Below are positions 7,545 to 14,227 of a stretch of 15,279 nucleotides of DNA, in pieces. The translations under genes were made by a program, and so were the position numbers. The stretch covers positions 1-15,279 of the forward strand of contig JAYGFA010000035.1 of the NCBI GenBank assembly GCA_046582115.1, written 5' to 3'. Source of the DNA: UBA11889 sp046582115. GTDB lineage: Bacteria > Pseudomonadota > Gammaproteobacteria > Pseudomonadales > Azotimanducaceae. The notes below the pieces were generated by a model that was given only the letters and a program-made list of their open reading frames with translations, was not told the origin of the DNA and ran no database searches. The stretch's first letter is position 1. Every line of letters starts with the position of its first letter.

Positions 7545-8825
7545 TTACCGACTGCTAAATCGCTTCATCTCGGTGGCGACTAACCAGATACGATCCTGAC
7601 CCCAGGTACAAAAACTGTGTCCTTCGGTGTCTTGTAGGCGAAAACTTGGGACGCCCCATAGCCCCAATTCATCGACGAGCACCCGCTGATTCTCTTCGAT
7701 CTCGACCATCCATTGGTTCGTGCCGAGGTGTTTTGTTGCCTCGTTCCACGGTAAACCAGCGTACTCGACGATCTGGCGCAGGCCATGATTGGTGGCAGCG
7801 TTTACCCCGCGGCTGAAGACGTTGACTAGAAAAGACGATAAGAATTCGATTTCTCGATGCATTGATCGGGCCCACGGATAAATGGAGTATGCGCGTCGTA
7901 CGGGTGCACCTATGGGGTCGTAGAGATGACCGAACGGTATGCCGTAAGCGTCGGCCTCTCGCGCCGTGTCCGTCAAAATGTAGCGCCCCTTCGACATGGT
8001 TGCTGGTACACCACGCATCACCATGGGCAACACTGGGCGGATATGCAGTTTGACGCCGGTCGATTTCGCCAATGTCATTGCACGATCAAACCCAATGGCC
8101 GTGTACGGACTTCGAAGGGAAGGGAACACTTCGAGGGTCAGGGCCGAGGCATCCACGGGACCGCTTTCGGAGGGTCGAGGAAAGAGCAGGGTACTCGGTG
8201 GACGACCACAGAGTTCGCACAATAGAGTTTCAAGTAGGTACAGACGATCCATGCCCCAGTACCAATTGCCCTCGAAAAACGCGGTGGCGGAAGAAAAATG
8301 GCCGAGTCGGCGACGCAAGGCGTTGCCTTCTCGTGTTGCCTGCGACGTTGGCCGAGTCGCTGCCGTACGCGGATTGGGCGCAACCAGCGTTCCGAACGAG
8401 GCTGCTGTTTCGAGAAATTGGTCTTGAGGGATGGAACTTAGTTCAACCTCGCACCGGTCAATGTCAGCGGCAGAAGCATCGGTTTTGTGCAGCGTCAGGC
8501 CGTAATGGGGGGCGATTTGCTCTGCGTCACGGAGCGCGTATTTCTTCAATAACGAAGGTTCCGGTGCGTTCATCGTATCTGGTGGCGATACCACATGACC
8601 GTGGATGTCGACGGGATAGGTCGAGTTGATACGGCTCATGGCACTCGCCACAAGATGACTGTGGGGATCGTCGACTTGATGGAAGTAGTCCAAGCGGAAA
8701 GGTGGCTTCGCAGACGCGCGGATTGCATCTTGGCGCTTGCGGTAGCGGGTCACCACGCGTCGCTCCGCGAGCGACGTAAGGTAGCGTAACGGCGCGGGCG
8801 GGTTGTTGGTAGACGCAATATTCAT
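7545..8825 (-). CDS. Tandem DsbA/HCCA-isomerase-like thioredoxin-fold protein
   Basis: The 426-residue product looks like two thioredoxin-fold units of the DsbA / 2-hydroxychromene-2-carboxylate isomerase (GST kappa-like) family in one chain. Unit 1 (about 43-210) begins FRLDYFHQVDDPHSHL and ends with the helix NWYWGMDRLYLLETLL. Unit 2 (about 228-420) begins LTLEVFPSLRSPYTAIGFDRA, continues with RPVLPMVMRGVPA (263-275) and GIPFGHLYDP, and has the cis-proline loop GVPSFRL (391-397). Neither unit has the CxxC redox motif, so oxidoreductase activity is unlikely; HCCA isomerases use a serine and glutathione instead. That fits the SPY in unit 2, while unit 1 looks degenerate. I start at ATG 8825 although its ribosome binding site is poor; the frame extends further to a TTG at 8885 with unlikely composition. 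It is divergent from a crotonase gene. The substrate is unknown. Confidence 0.8.
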   Translation of the reverse strand: MNIASTNNPPAPLRYLTSLAERRVVTRYRKRQDAIRASAKPPFRLDYFHQVDDPHSHLVASAMSRINSTYPVDIHGHVVSPPDTMNAPEPSLLKKYALRDAEQIAPHYGLTLHKTDASAADIDRCEVELSSIPQDQFLETAASFGTLVAPNPRTAATRPTSQATREGNALRRRLGHFSSATAFFEGNWYWGMDRLYLLETLLCELCGRPPSTLLFPRPSESGPVDASALTLEVFPSLRSPYTAIGFDRAMTLAKSTGVKLHIRPVLPMVMRGVPATMSKGRYILTDTAREADAYGIPFGHLYDPIGAPVRRAYSIYPWARSMHREIEFLSSFLVNVFSRGVNAATNHGLRQIVEYAGLPWNEATKHLGTNQWMVEIEENQRVLVDELGLWGVPSFRLQDTEGHSFCTWGQDRIWLVATEMKRFSSR

Positions 8826-8864
8826 GTATTGATGGAGCGTTCGTGTCGCAAACCGTTGGCATCT

Positions 8865-8879
8865 CGATCTGCTAGATCG
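8865..8879. promoter_or_regulatory. Dyad 1 in the divergent crotonase promoter region
   Basis: Perfect six-base arms CGATCT and AGATCG flank the spacer GCT. It lies one base from a second dyad in the 119-base divergent gap between the DsbA-like gene and the crotonase gene. It may be a regulator site shared by both genes; no binding protein can be named. Confidence 0.4.
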
Positions 8880-8880
8880 T

Positions 8881-8896
8881 ACCAATTGCCATTGGT
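8881..8896. promoter_or_regulatory. Dyad 2, overlapping the candidate -35 box of the crotonase gene
   Basis: Perfect six-base arms ACCAAT and ATTGGT flank TGCC. The right arm overlaps the candidate -35 hexamer at 8892-8897. That position would suit a repressor or an activator acting on the plus-strand promoter. Confidence 0.45.
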
Positions 8897-8920
8897 TCGG
8901 TGGCGCGGGTCCGCTACATT
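8892..8920 (+). promoter_or_regulatory. Candidate sigma-70-type promoter for the crotonase gene
   Basis: TTGGTT at 8892-8897 and TACATT at 8915-8920 are separated by 17 bases and lie just upstream of a strong ribosome binding site. The hexamers match the consensus only partly, three and four of six positions. The call rests on spacing and position. Confidence 0.4.
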
Positions 8921-8933
8921 ACACGGTTCACAA

Positions 8934-8940
8934 GGGAGGA
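8934..8940 (+). promoter_or_regulatory. Strong ribosome binding site that sets the crotonase start
   Basis: GGGAGGA ends four bases before ATG 8945. It favours that start over the in-frame GTG at 8900, which has no such site. Confidence 0.8.
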
Positions 8941-8944
8941 AATC

Positions 8945-9829
8945 ATGGCTGAGTACGAAAACGTATTGATGGATCGGGCGGGGACCGATGACAGGGTCGG
9001 GATCATTACGCTGAACCGACCAGAAAAATTGAATGCGCTGTCGCAGGAGCTGTTGTATGACTTCAATGAAGCTCTGCACGACATGGAAGCCGACCATTCG
9101 ATACGCGTGATCGTGGTGAAGGGAGCCGGTCGAGCCTTCAGTGCCGGTTACGACCTTACGCCGTCGCAAGGAACGGGAGCCGACGCGGTGGTACGTCGTC
9201 ACCGGAGTGTGGATGACAAGGGACGGCGCTTGCTAATGGGAATACGGACCGGCATGCAACAAATTACCGACATTCATATGTATTTCTGGAACATGGCGAA
9301 GGTGACGATTGCTCAGGTCCATGGATACGCGATTGCGGGTGGTTGCGAGATGGCCATGATGGCTGATCTTGTTGTAGCAGCGGATGACGCACAACTCGGG
9401 CACCCTGGCCTTCGCGGGTTGGGGACTTCGCGAACGGGCGTTATCTGGCCGTTGGTGATCGGGATGCGTAAAGCCAAGGAGCTTTACTACACCGGTGAGA
9501 ACGTCACCGGAACCGAGGCCGAGGAGATCGGGATGATCAATTACGCGTGGCCGAAGGACGAGTTAGAGGATCGAACCCTCGCGTTTGCCGATCGACTGGC
9601 CAATATGTCGGCGGATCACCTGGCTATCTTGAAGGTCAACATGAACCGGTTTTACGAAAACATGGGCATCTATTCCTCGGTACGGAGCAGCACCGATCTT
9701 GATGCGGCAGGCCAGTTCACCGAATTTTCGTACGATTGGCAGGAGAAAATGCGAGAACATGGTCTGAAGGACGCGCTGCAATGGCGCGACGGACCGTACC
9801 GCGAAACCGACACCTACAAAAAAAAGTAG
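8945..9829 (+). CDS. Enoyl-CoA hydratase/isomerase (crotonase) family protein, one catalytic Glu missing
   Basis: This is a 294-residue cytoplasmic crotonase-fold protein acting on acyl-CoA thioesters. It has the N-terminal signature ITLNRPEKLNALS (21-33), the first oxyanion-hole segment AFSAGYDL (64-71) and the second, GYAIAGGCEMAMMADLVVAA (127-146). Glu135 matches the first catalytic glutamate of rat enoyl-CoA hydratase (Glu144). The second one (Glu164) would fall at residue 155, which is glycine in GHPGLRGLG, so simple hydration by the two-glutamate mechanism is doubtful. An isomerase, hydrolase or decarboxylase role is possible. There is an insertion of about 20 residues (76-100, HRSVDDKGRR region) between the two halves of the active site. 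The start at ATG 8945 is fixed by a strong ribosome binding site. It may be regulated through the two dyads upstream. No other beta-oxidation gene is adjacent. Confidence 0.9.
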   Translation: MAEYENVLMDRAGTDDRVGIITLNRPEKLNALSQELLYDFNEALHDMEADHSIRVIVVKGAGRAFSAGYDLTPSQGTGADAVVRRHRSVDDKGRRLLMGIRTGMQQITDIHMYFWNMAKVTIAQVHGYAIAGGCEMAMMADLVVAADDAQLGHPGLRGLGTSRTGVIWPLVIGMRKAKELYYTGENVTGTEAEEIGMINYAWPKDELEDRTLAFADRLANMSADHLAILKVNMNRFYENMGIYSSVRSSTDLDAAGQFTEFSYDWQEKMREHGLKDALQWRDGPYRETDTYKKK

Positions 9830-9887
9830 GCGTTGGTTTTGATGCGCGTGGGTGTTGGATCATGGGTTCGACACTCCCCCTTGCGTC

Positions 9888-9901
9888 GCAATACCTATTG
9901 C
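9888..9901. repeat. Dyad upstream of the cyclophilin gene
   Basis: Six-base arms GCAATA and TATTGC are separated by CC. A second small inverted repeat, TTGCG-T-CGCAA at 9881-9891, partly overlaps it. Both lie in the 119-base gap before the prolyl isomerase gene. They could be a regulator site or chance; no T-run follows, so it is not an obvious terminator for the crotonase gene. Confidence 0.3.
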
Positions 9902-9948
9902 ATTCGGTCGCTTATGGATTTGATGCTTGAATGACAAATGAGGTAACC

Positions 9949-10449
9949 ATGCGGGCAACGATAACGACATCCAAAGGTGACATCCGATTAACTCTATTCG
10001 CCGAGAAGGCGCCGCTAACAGTTGCAAATTTCACCAATCTCGCACGCCGGGGTTTTTACGATGGCTTGAAGTTCCATCGGGTGATAGGCGATTTCATGAT
10101 TCAAGGCGGTTGCCCTCTCGATACGGGAACCGGAAATCCGGGTTATCGCTTCGAAGACGAATTCGACCTGACCCTACGGCACGACAAGCCGGGTCGATTA
10201 TCCATGGCGAATTCGGGAGCCGGCACGAACGGTTCGCAGTTCTTTATCACCCACGTGCCGACGGCCCATCTTGACGATAATCACTCGATCTTTGGTGAGG
10301 TCGTGGATGCGGACGACCAAGGGGTTGTTAATGTGATTGCCCAAGGCGACGTGATCGAAACGATTACCATCGAAGGCGACGTCGACGCACTGTTCGAGCA
10401 AGTGTCTGACCGTTTATCTGAATGGAATGTGCAACTCGATCAGCGCTAA
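9949..10449 (+). CDS. ppiB: Peptidyl-prolyl cis-trans isomerase, cyclophilin type (PpiB-like)
   Basis: The 166-residue product is a single-domain cyclophilin that speeds cis-trans isomerisation of prolyl bonds during protein folding. Active-site motifs are clear: FHRVIGDFMIQGG (42-54) with Arg44, Phe49 and Gln52, then MANSGAGTNGSQFFIT (86-101) and HSIFGEV (112-118). It has no signal peptide, so it is the cytoplasmic form. The tail is slightly longer than in E. coli PpiB and ends acidic. An ATG at 9931 is in frame, but I prefer ATG 9949 because TGAGGT lies five bases before it and the protein then begins directly with the first beta strand, as in relatives. The next gene on the same strand is an RNA methyltransferase 90 bases downstream. 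Confidence 0.95.
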   Translation: MRATITTSKGDIRLTLFAEKAPLTVANFTNLARRGFYDGLKFHRVIGDFMIQGGCPLDTGTGNPGYRFEDEFDLTLRHDKPGRLSMANSGAGTNGSQFFITHVPTAHLDDNHSIFGEVVDADDQGVVNVIAQGDVIETITIEGDVDALFEQVSDRLSEWNVQLDQR

Positions 10450-10539
10450 AGGTAAGGGCGGTGGTTCCGCGCCTCACCCGACTAGCCGCCGAGCCACATT
10501 TCTATGCCGGCGTTATCTTGACCGTCGGTAGAAGTACCC

Positions 10540-11346
10540 ATGATAACGAGCCTACAGAACAAGCGCGTCAAACAAGTTGTTCGATTGCGTCAGCGGCGTC
10601 ATCGGGAAAGTGAACAGTTATTTCTGATCGAGGGATATCGCGAAATACTGCGAGCGATTGAAGCGCATGTCACGATCAATGCGTTGTTGACGTGCGAAAA
10701 ACTCTTTAGTCGGTCTGACACACAGAGCCTCGTTCGGCAGGTAGCTGCGGACTACGATGGTACCGTGGAAGCCGTCAGTCGTGAGGTGTTCGCGAAAATT
10801 TCAGTCCGCGAGGGCTCGGATGGGTTGCTGGCGGTTGCGCCAAGTCCGGCATGGTCTTTGGACGATCTGACGGTACCGCCGAATGGCCTCTTTCTGGTTA
10901 GTACGGCCACGGAGAAACCGGGAAACTTGGGGGCCATATTGAGATCGGCCGACGCGGCCGGTGTCGACGGCGTTGTCGTTTGCAGCGCCGGCACGGACGT
11001 GCTGAACCCCAACGTTGTGCGCGCGAGCTTGGGAACGCTCTTTTCGATACCGGTGGCACGGGCCAATACCGATACCGTTCGGTCCTGGCTGACATACCAC
11101 GGCGTACAAATGATCGCGGTAACCCCGGACGCGGATCGGTTATATACCGAGGCAGACCTGGCGAAACCGTGTGCCATTTTGCTGGGAAGTGAACACGCCG
11201 GTTTGGACCCGGAGTGGCTGAGTGTCGCCGATGATCGGGTGCGACTTCCGTCGGTGGGGCGCGCCGACTCGATCAATGTCGCGATGGCTGCGACGGTGAT
11301 GTTGTTCGAAGCACGCCGTCAGCGACGGTTACAACAAACGGGTTGA
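10540..11346 (+). CDS. SpoU/TrmH-family RNA 2'-O-methyltransferase
   Basis: This 268-residue S-adenosylmethionine-dependent methyltransferase of the SPOUT class transfers a methyl to a ribose 2'-hydroxyl of rRNA or tRNA in the cytoplasm. Residues 1-100 form a substrate-binding domain (ITSLQNKRVKQVVRLR, then FLIEGYREI), the L30e-like type seen in 23S rRNA methyltransferases such as RlmB and TsnR. The knotted catalytic domain shows motif 1 EKPGNLGAILRSADAAG (125-141) with Asn129 and Arg135, motif 2 LLGSEHAGL (214-222), and motif 3 LPSVGRADSINVAMAATVML (236-255). Motif 3 differs mildly from the usual G-x3-SLNVS. The target nucleotide cannot be told from sequence. ATG 10540 is preceded by a weak GTAGAAG. 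It faces the ThuA-like gene tail to tail. Confidence 0.93.
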   Translation: MITSLQNKRVKQVVRLRQRRHRESEQLFLIEGYREILRAIEAHVTINALLTCEKLFSRSDTQSLVRQVAADYDGTVEAVSREVFAKISVREGSDGLLAVAPSPAWSLDDLTVPPNGLFLVSTATEKPGNLGAILRSADAAGVDGVVVCSAGTDVLNPNVVRASLGTLFSIPVARANTDTVRSWLTYHGVQMIAVTPDADRLYTEADLAKPCAILLGSEHAGLDPEWLSVADDRVRLPSVGRADSINVAMAATVMLFEARRQRRLQQTG

Positions 11347-11404
11347 TGGCGTCGACGAATCCCTGCGCTGTACGTTGCACGCAACGCGATCATGATCATT
11401 CTCA

Positions 11405-11442
11405 GCTGGGGCGTTCGCTGTCCCTCTAACCCACGCCCCAGC
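11405..11442. repeat. Inverted repeat at the tail-to-tail junction, overlapping the ThuA-like stop
   Basis: Nine-base arms GCTGGGGCG (11405-11413) and CGCCCCAGC (11434-11442) flank a 20-base loop that contains the stop of the minus-strand gene. A smaller hairpin, CGTTGC-AC-GCAACG at 11373-11386, precedes it. Neither is followed by a T-run on either strand. They may help end transcription from both sides, but they are not typical intrinsic terminators. Confidence 0.35.
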
Positions 11443-12226
11443 GGATGGCATTCCCGAGAAGTTGTTGGTAACTCTCGAGTTCCCAGACTCCGCGGAACAC
11501 CGGTGGTGACGTACCGTCGCGTTCGACGCTTTCGTCGACCATTGGTTGGCTATTGGTGGTCGGGGAATGACAATGACCCAGCGCGATGTATGCGACTTCT
11601 CCGGAACCAAGTGCGCGGGTGTAGCCGAGCACTCGTGTCCGTCCATCGGCCTGCAGCGACGTGTCCTTGTCGTAGCTGAAGCCAAATCCCTCTGGCGACG
11701 GATCTTCCGGCAGTTCAGTCGTCAGTAGGACATTGCAGTCGCCGAGAATTTCAACCAAATAGAGTTCGTCGGTAACTTCAAATGAGGCGCCCAGACCCGC
11801 CGTAATTGGGTGCGATGGGTCTTCGACGTTTACTTGAAAACGGCGAATAGGCGGATGATTTAAGAAGAAGCATCCCAATGATTCGTGATGGGCCAGTTTG
11901 ACCATTTTTCGCTGGCGTGTTCCTTCGATACGCGCCGCTCGACCGCCGCTGGTACCGTGCAATCCTAACCAGCGACCGCCGTCGCTGATCCAACCTCGCA
12001 ACGTGGCATCTTGGACCTCGTCAGGATACGGTCCCGCGACGTAGGTCAGAAGAAAGTCGGTCCCAGGAAGCCACTTGTCTAAATCGCTGAAATCACTCGA
12101 CACAGTGGTGGCGAGTTCGGGGACCTCGGCAAGACGCTCGAGGAGGACGCGGCGGGCGAAGTCCATGTCATGGCCCGCGGTGGAACCCGGCGGGTAGCCA
12201 CCAACAATAAGATGTGCTCTGTGCAT
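11426..12226 (-). CDS. ThuA-like domain protein
   Basis: The 266-residue product matches the ThuA-like family, a class I glutamine-amidotransferase-like fold named for trehalose utilisation. It is often found with sugar catabolism and oxidoreductase genes; its chemistry is poorly defined. Visible blocks are AHLIVGGYPPG (4-14), the strand-loop SDGGRWLGLHGTSGG (81-95), SHPITAGLG (138-146), VTDELYLVEIL (151-161) and AYIALGHCHSP (212-222) near the end. There is no signal peptide. The start at ATG 12226 is set by a strong GGGAGGA five bases upstream. The frame runs on to 12481, but that extension is low-complexity and overlaps the divergent gene. It shares a 65-base promoter gap with an LLM oxidoreductase, so the two may be co-regulated. 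Confidence 0.85.
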   Translation of the reverse strand: MHRAHLIVGGYPPGSTAGHDMDFARRVLLERLAEVPELATTVSSDFSDLDKWLPGTDFLLTYVAGPYPDEVQDATLRGWISDGGRWLGLHGTSGGRAARIEGTRQRKMVKLAHHESLGCFFLNHPPIRRFQVNVEDPSHPITAGLGASFEVTDELYLVEILGDCNVLLTTELPEDPSPEGFGFSYDKDTSLQADGRTRVLGYTRALGSGEVAYIALGHCHSPTTNSQPMVDESVERDGTSPPVFRGVWELESYQQLLGNAIRWGVG

Positions 12227-12291
12227 CCTAATCCTCCCGGTATACGCTATTTTCCTTATCATAACGCTGTCGATGAGCGGAGGTTGCATAC
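12227..12291. promoter_or_regulatory. Compact divergent promoter region with two strong ribosome binding sites
   Basis: The 65-base gap carries GGGAGGA for the minus-strand gene (12238-12232) and GGAGG for the plus-strand gene (12279-12283), eight bases before ATG 12292. A TATGAT-like -10 candidate for the minus strand lies at 12263-12258, but no good -35 box was found. Any two promoters here must overlap or be back to back. Confidence 0.45.
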
Positions 12292-13341
12292 ATGAAAGTG
12301 GGAACGGGGATTGGTGGTTGGCCGAGTCGGGCACCGGCGCAAGCCCGGGCCGCGGAAGAAACCGGATTTGATTACGTGACCTGCGGAGAACTATCGCACG
12401 ATTCGATGTTGACGATGACGCTTGCCGCGACGTCGACGGAGCGTATTGGGCTGCAAACTTCGGTGACAATTGCCTTTCCACGTAGTCCGATGGTGTTGGC
12501 TATGGAGGCGTGGGACATTCAGGAGTTGTCGGGCGGACGGTTTACTTTGGGTCTCGGAAGCCAGGTCAAGGGTCACAATGAGCGACGGTTTGGTGGAACG
12601 TGGACGCCGCCGGCTCCACGCATGAAAGAGTTCATCCAAATGATGCACGAGGTTTGGGACTCTTGGCAGGATGGTAAACGTCCCGAATTTCTTGGGCGTC
12701 ACTACACCTACACGTTGATGACGCCGAACTTCAACCCCGGACCGATCGAGCAGGCACGGCCGAAAGTGGGATTGGCGATGGTGGGTGAAGGGATGGCCCG
12801 CGTATCCGGCGAAGTCGCCGACGTGATCATGCCGCATGGTGGGATCATGTCTGATCGCTACATGCGCGAAGTGTTGCTGCCGAACGTTCGAACCGGGCTG
12901 CAGCGCGCGGGCCGCGACTGGTCGGATATCGAGATTAGTGAAAGTGGGTACCTGGTGATCGGTGACGACGATAGTGAGATCGAACAAAAGCTTTTCGGTA
13001 TGCGCCGGGCGTTGTCTTTTTATGGATCGACTAGGACCTACCACGAGGTATTACGTACGCACGGTCTTGAGGAACTTGGCCAAAAACTGCATGCGCTTTC
13101 GTTGCAGGGCAAGTGGGAAGAAATGCGCGATACGGTCACTCTCGATGATCTGAACGAACTTGCGCAAACGTGTACATACGATGAGCTGCCGCAATTTCTT
13201 GGCGAGCATCGGGAATACGCATCCCGGTCCGGGTTCGGTATGCCGCGCGGAACGCCGGCTGAAGAAGAGCGATTCCAGGATCTGTTAGCGAAGGTCCAAG
13301 CGGTGGAAACTTCGGGCGTGCCGAAAGGTCTGGAGTTATAA
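12292..13341 (+). CDS. LLM-class flavin/F420-dependent oxidoreductase
   Basis: This 349-residue luciferase-like TIM-barrel oxidoreductase resembles the group typified by Mycobacterium F420-dependent MSMEG_2256-like proteins. Markers are GTGIGGWPS (4-12), ARAAEETGFDYVTCGE (18-33), the flavin-contact region SVTIAFPRSPMVLAMEAWDI (57-76), and LSGGRFTLGLGSQVKGHNERRFG (79-101). GRHYTYTLMTPNFNPGP (135-151) follows. Whether it uses FMN or F420 cannot be judged here; if the host is a proteobacterium lacking F420, FMN is likelier. It differs clearly from the SsuD-like enzyme at 6430-7515, so the two are separate subfamilies rather than a recent duplication. It has a good ribosome binding site (GGAGG) and is divergent from the ThuA-like gene. 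The substrate is unknown. Confidence 0.88.
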   Translation: MKVGTGIGGWPSRAPAQARAAEETGFDYVTCGELSHDSMLTMTLAATSTERIGLQTSVTIAFPRSPMVLAMEAWDIQELSGGRFTLGLGSQVKGHNERRFGGTWTPPAPRMKEFIQMMHEVWDSWQDGKRPEFLGRHYTYTLMTPNFNPGPIEQARPKVGLAMVGEGMARVSGEVADVIMPHGGIMSDRYMREVLLPNVRTGLQRAGRDWSDIEISESGYLVIGDDDSEIEQKLFGMRRALSFYGSTRTYHEVLRTHGLEELGQKLHALSLQGKWEEMRDTVTLDDLNELAQTCTYDELPQFLGEHREYASRSGFGMPRGTPAEEERFQDLLAKVQAVETSGVPKGLEL

Positions 13342-13431
13342 GGCCAGACTATCGCGGCTGAGTGTGCTCGCTTCATGTAGACGGTGGGTCTTCCATTTCG
13401 AGAGCACGGCGTGGTCGTGCGTGGGATTTGT

Positions 13432-13443
13432 ATCTTCGAAGAT
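13432..13443. repeat. Perfect 12-base palindrome in the tail-to-tail gap
   Basis: ATCTTCGAAGAT is followed by TATTTTC on the plus strand, and a GCACG...CGTGC hairpin lies about 25 bases before it. The gap separates the converging LLM and LapG-like genes (13342-13467). It is a weak terminator-like element for the plus-strand gene; the stem is short and AT-rich. Confidence 0.3.
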
Positions 13444-13467
13444 TATTTTCGAGCGACGAACGATCGG

Positions 13468-14148
13468 TTAGCGGATCCTTCGCTGACGTCGCTTCGGCAA
13501 CGTTGACGCGACGGAGTGATCCCAAATGCTGTCCTCGTTGACCGCGTAAACGTATCGATAGGTGGTCGGTTTGCGGCCGTAAATCCGATTGTCGATATCG
13601 AGTAGGCGAGTGTTCCCTTGTTCGTCGTGAACTGCTACGACCGCGTGATACTCGCGAGTTTTGCGGTCATAAACCACCACAATACGTAGTACGTCGGCCG
13701 TGTACCCGAGGAGGCGTAAGATCATGTATTTCGCCGTCGCGTAATCTTCGCAGTCGCCGCCTTTCTGCAAAAACTCGAGCAACGTTGACCACTGAGAAAA
13801 TACGGCGTCGTCGCCCCAGGGCGTTGCTTCGCGGCTACGCCGATCTCGCCGATAGTGTCGATGCTGGTTGATGTAGCGATTCACGATTTGCAGTTGTTGT
13901 GTATGAGTCAGCGCGCGCGAGCGGTCGATAATGACGTGTAGTGACCGTAGCCAGCGCTCGCATTGGTCTTTGTTATCAAGGCACGCGCGTATCACGTTGG
14001 CTTCAGCAGACGCGCGCTCCATGGTGTTGTGCCAGGCCGGCCACTGTGACGATGGGGCAAGGTAGTCGGCACCGTTAGAAAAGTCGTACGCGACAAGCGC
14101 CGGCGCAGCGAATAAACACAGACAGCGAATGAGACGCATGACCACCAT
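13468..14148 (-). CDS. LapG-like periplasmic transglutaminase-fold cysteine protease (BTLCP family)
   Basis: The 226-residue product belongs to the bacterial transglutaminase-like cysteine protease family (DUF920/PF06035). Its best-known member, LapG, cleaves the N-terminus of the large adhesin LapA and is held back by the c-di-GMP receptor LapD. An N-terminal signal (MRLIRCLCLFAAPALVA) puts it in the periplasm. The catalytic region reads FLQKGGDCEDYATAKYMILRLLG (126-148) with nucleophile Cys133 and the DCEDY acidic cluster that binds calcium in LapG. It is followed by EYHAVVAV with His168 and DIDNRIYG with Asp185 or Asp187. The upstream part (SQWPAW, then Cys56 and Cys63 near W66) is typical of the family. 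Start choice: ATG 14148 has a GGATGG-like site; ATG 14139 and ATG 14184 are alternatives. No LapD or LapA gene is in the window. It is divergent from a lipoprotein gene. Confidence 0.87.
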   Translation of the reverse strand: MVVMRLIRCLCLFAAPALVAYDFSNGADYLAPSSQWPAWHNTMERASAEANVIRACLDNKDQCERWLRSLHVIIDRSRALTHTQQLQIVNRYINQHRHYRRDRRSREATPWGDDAVFSQWSTLLEFLQKGGDCEDYATAKYMILRLLGYTADVLRIVVVYDRKTREYHAVVAVHDEQGNTRLLDIDNRIYGRKPTTYRYVYAVNEDSIWDHSVASTLPKRRQRRIR

Positions 14149-14214
14149 ATTCAACCATCCAGATCGCTGGCACAATCCATGCATTGTGGTTGTGGCTTAT
14201 CGGTTTTAGCATTG

Positions 14215-14227
14215 GTTGGAAGCCAAC
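14215..14227. repeat. Small hairpin directly before the lipoprotein start codon
   Basis: GTTGG-AAG-CCAAC ends on the base before ATG 14228 and would cover the ribosome binding region. It could dampen translation or be chance. Confidence 0.25.

Noticed and set aside
8072..8629. Long plus-strand frame opposite the DsbA-like gene
   Set aside because: It is the antisense shadow of a recognisable domain, rich in arginine and glycine, and matches no family.
8826..8885. N-terminal extension of the DsbA-like protein from TTG 8885
   Set aside because: It reads across both dyads of the intergenic region and has no ribosome binding site or domain similarity.
10518..10547. TTGACC followed by TGATAA as a promoter for the methyltransferase gene
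   Set aside because: The -10 box would fall on the start codon, so the transcript would begin inside the gene.
11388..11397. GATCATGATC palindrome
   Set aside because: A short palindrome expected by chance, with no spacing relation to any start.
12227..12481. N-terminal extension of the ThuA-like protein
   Set aside because: Its composition is serine/arginine-rich, it overlaps the divergent LLM gene, and a strong ribosome binding site marks ATG 12226.
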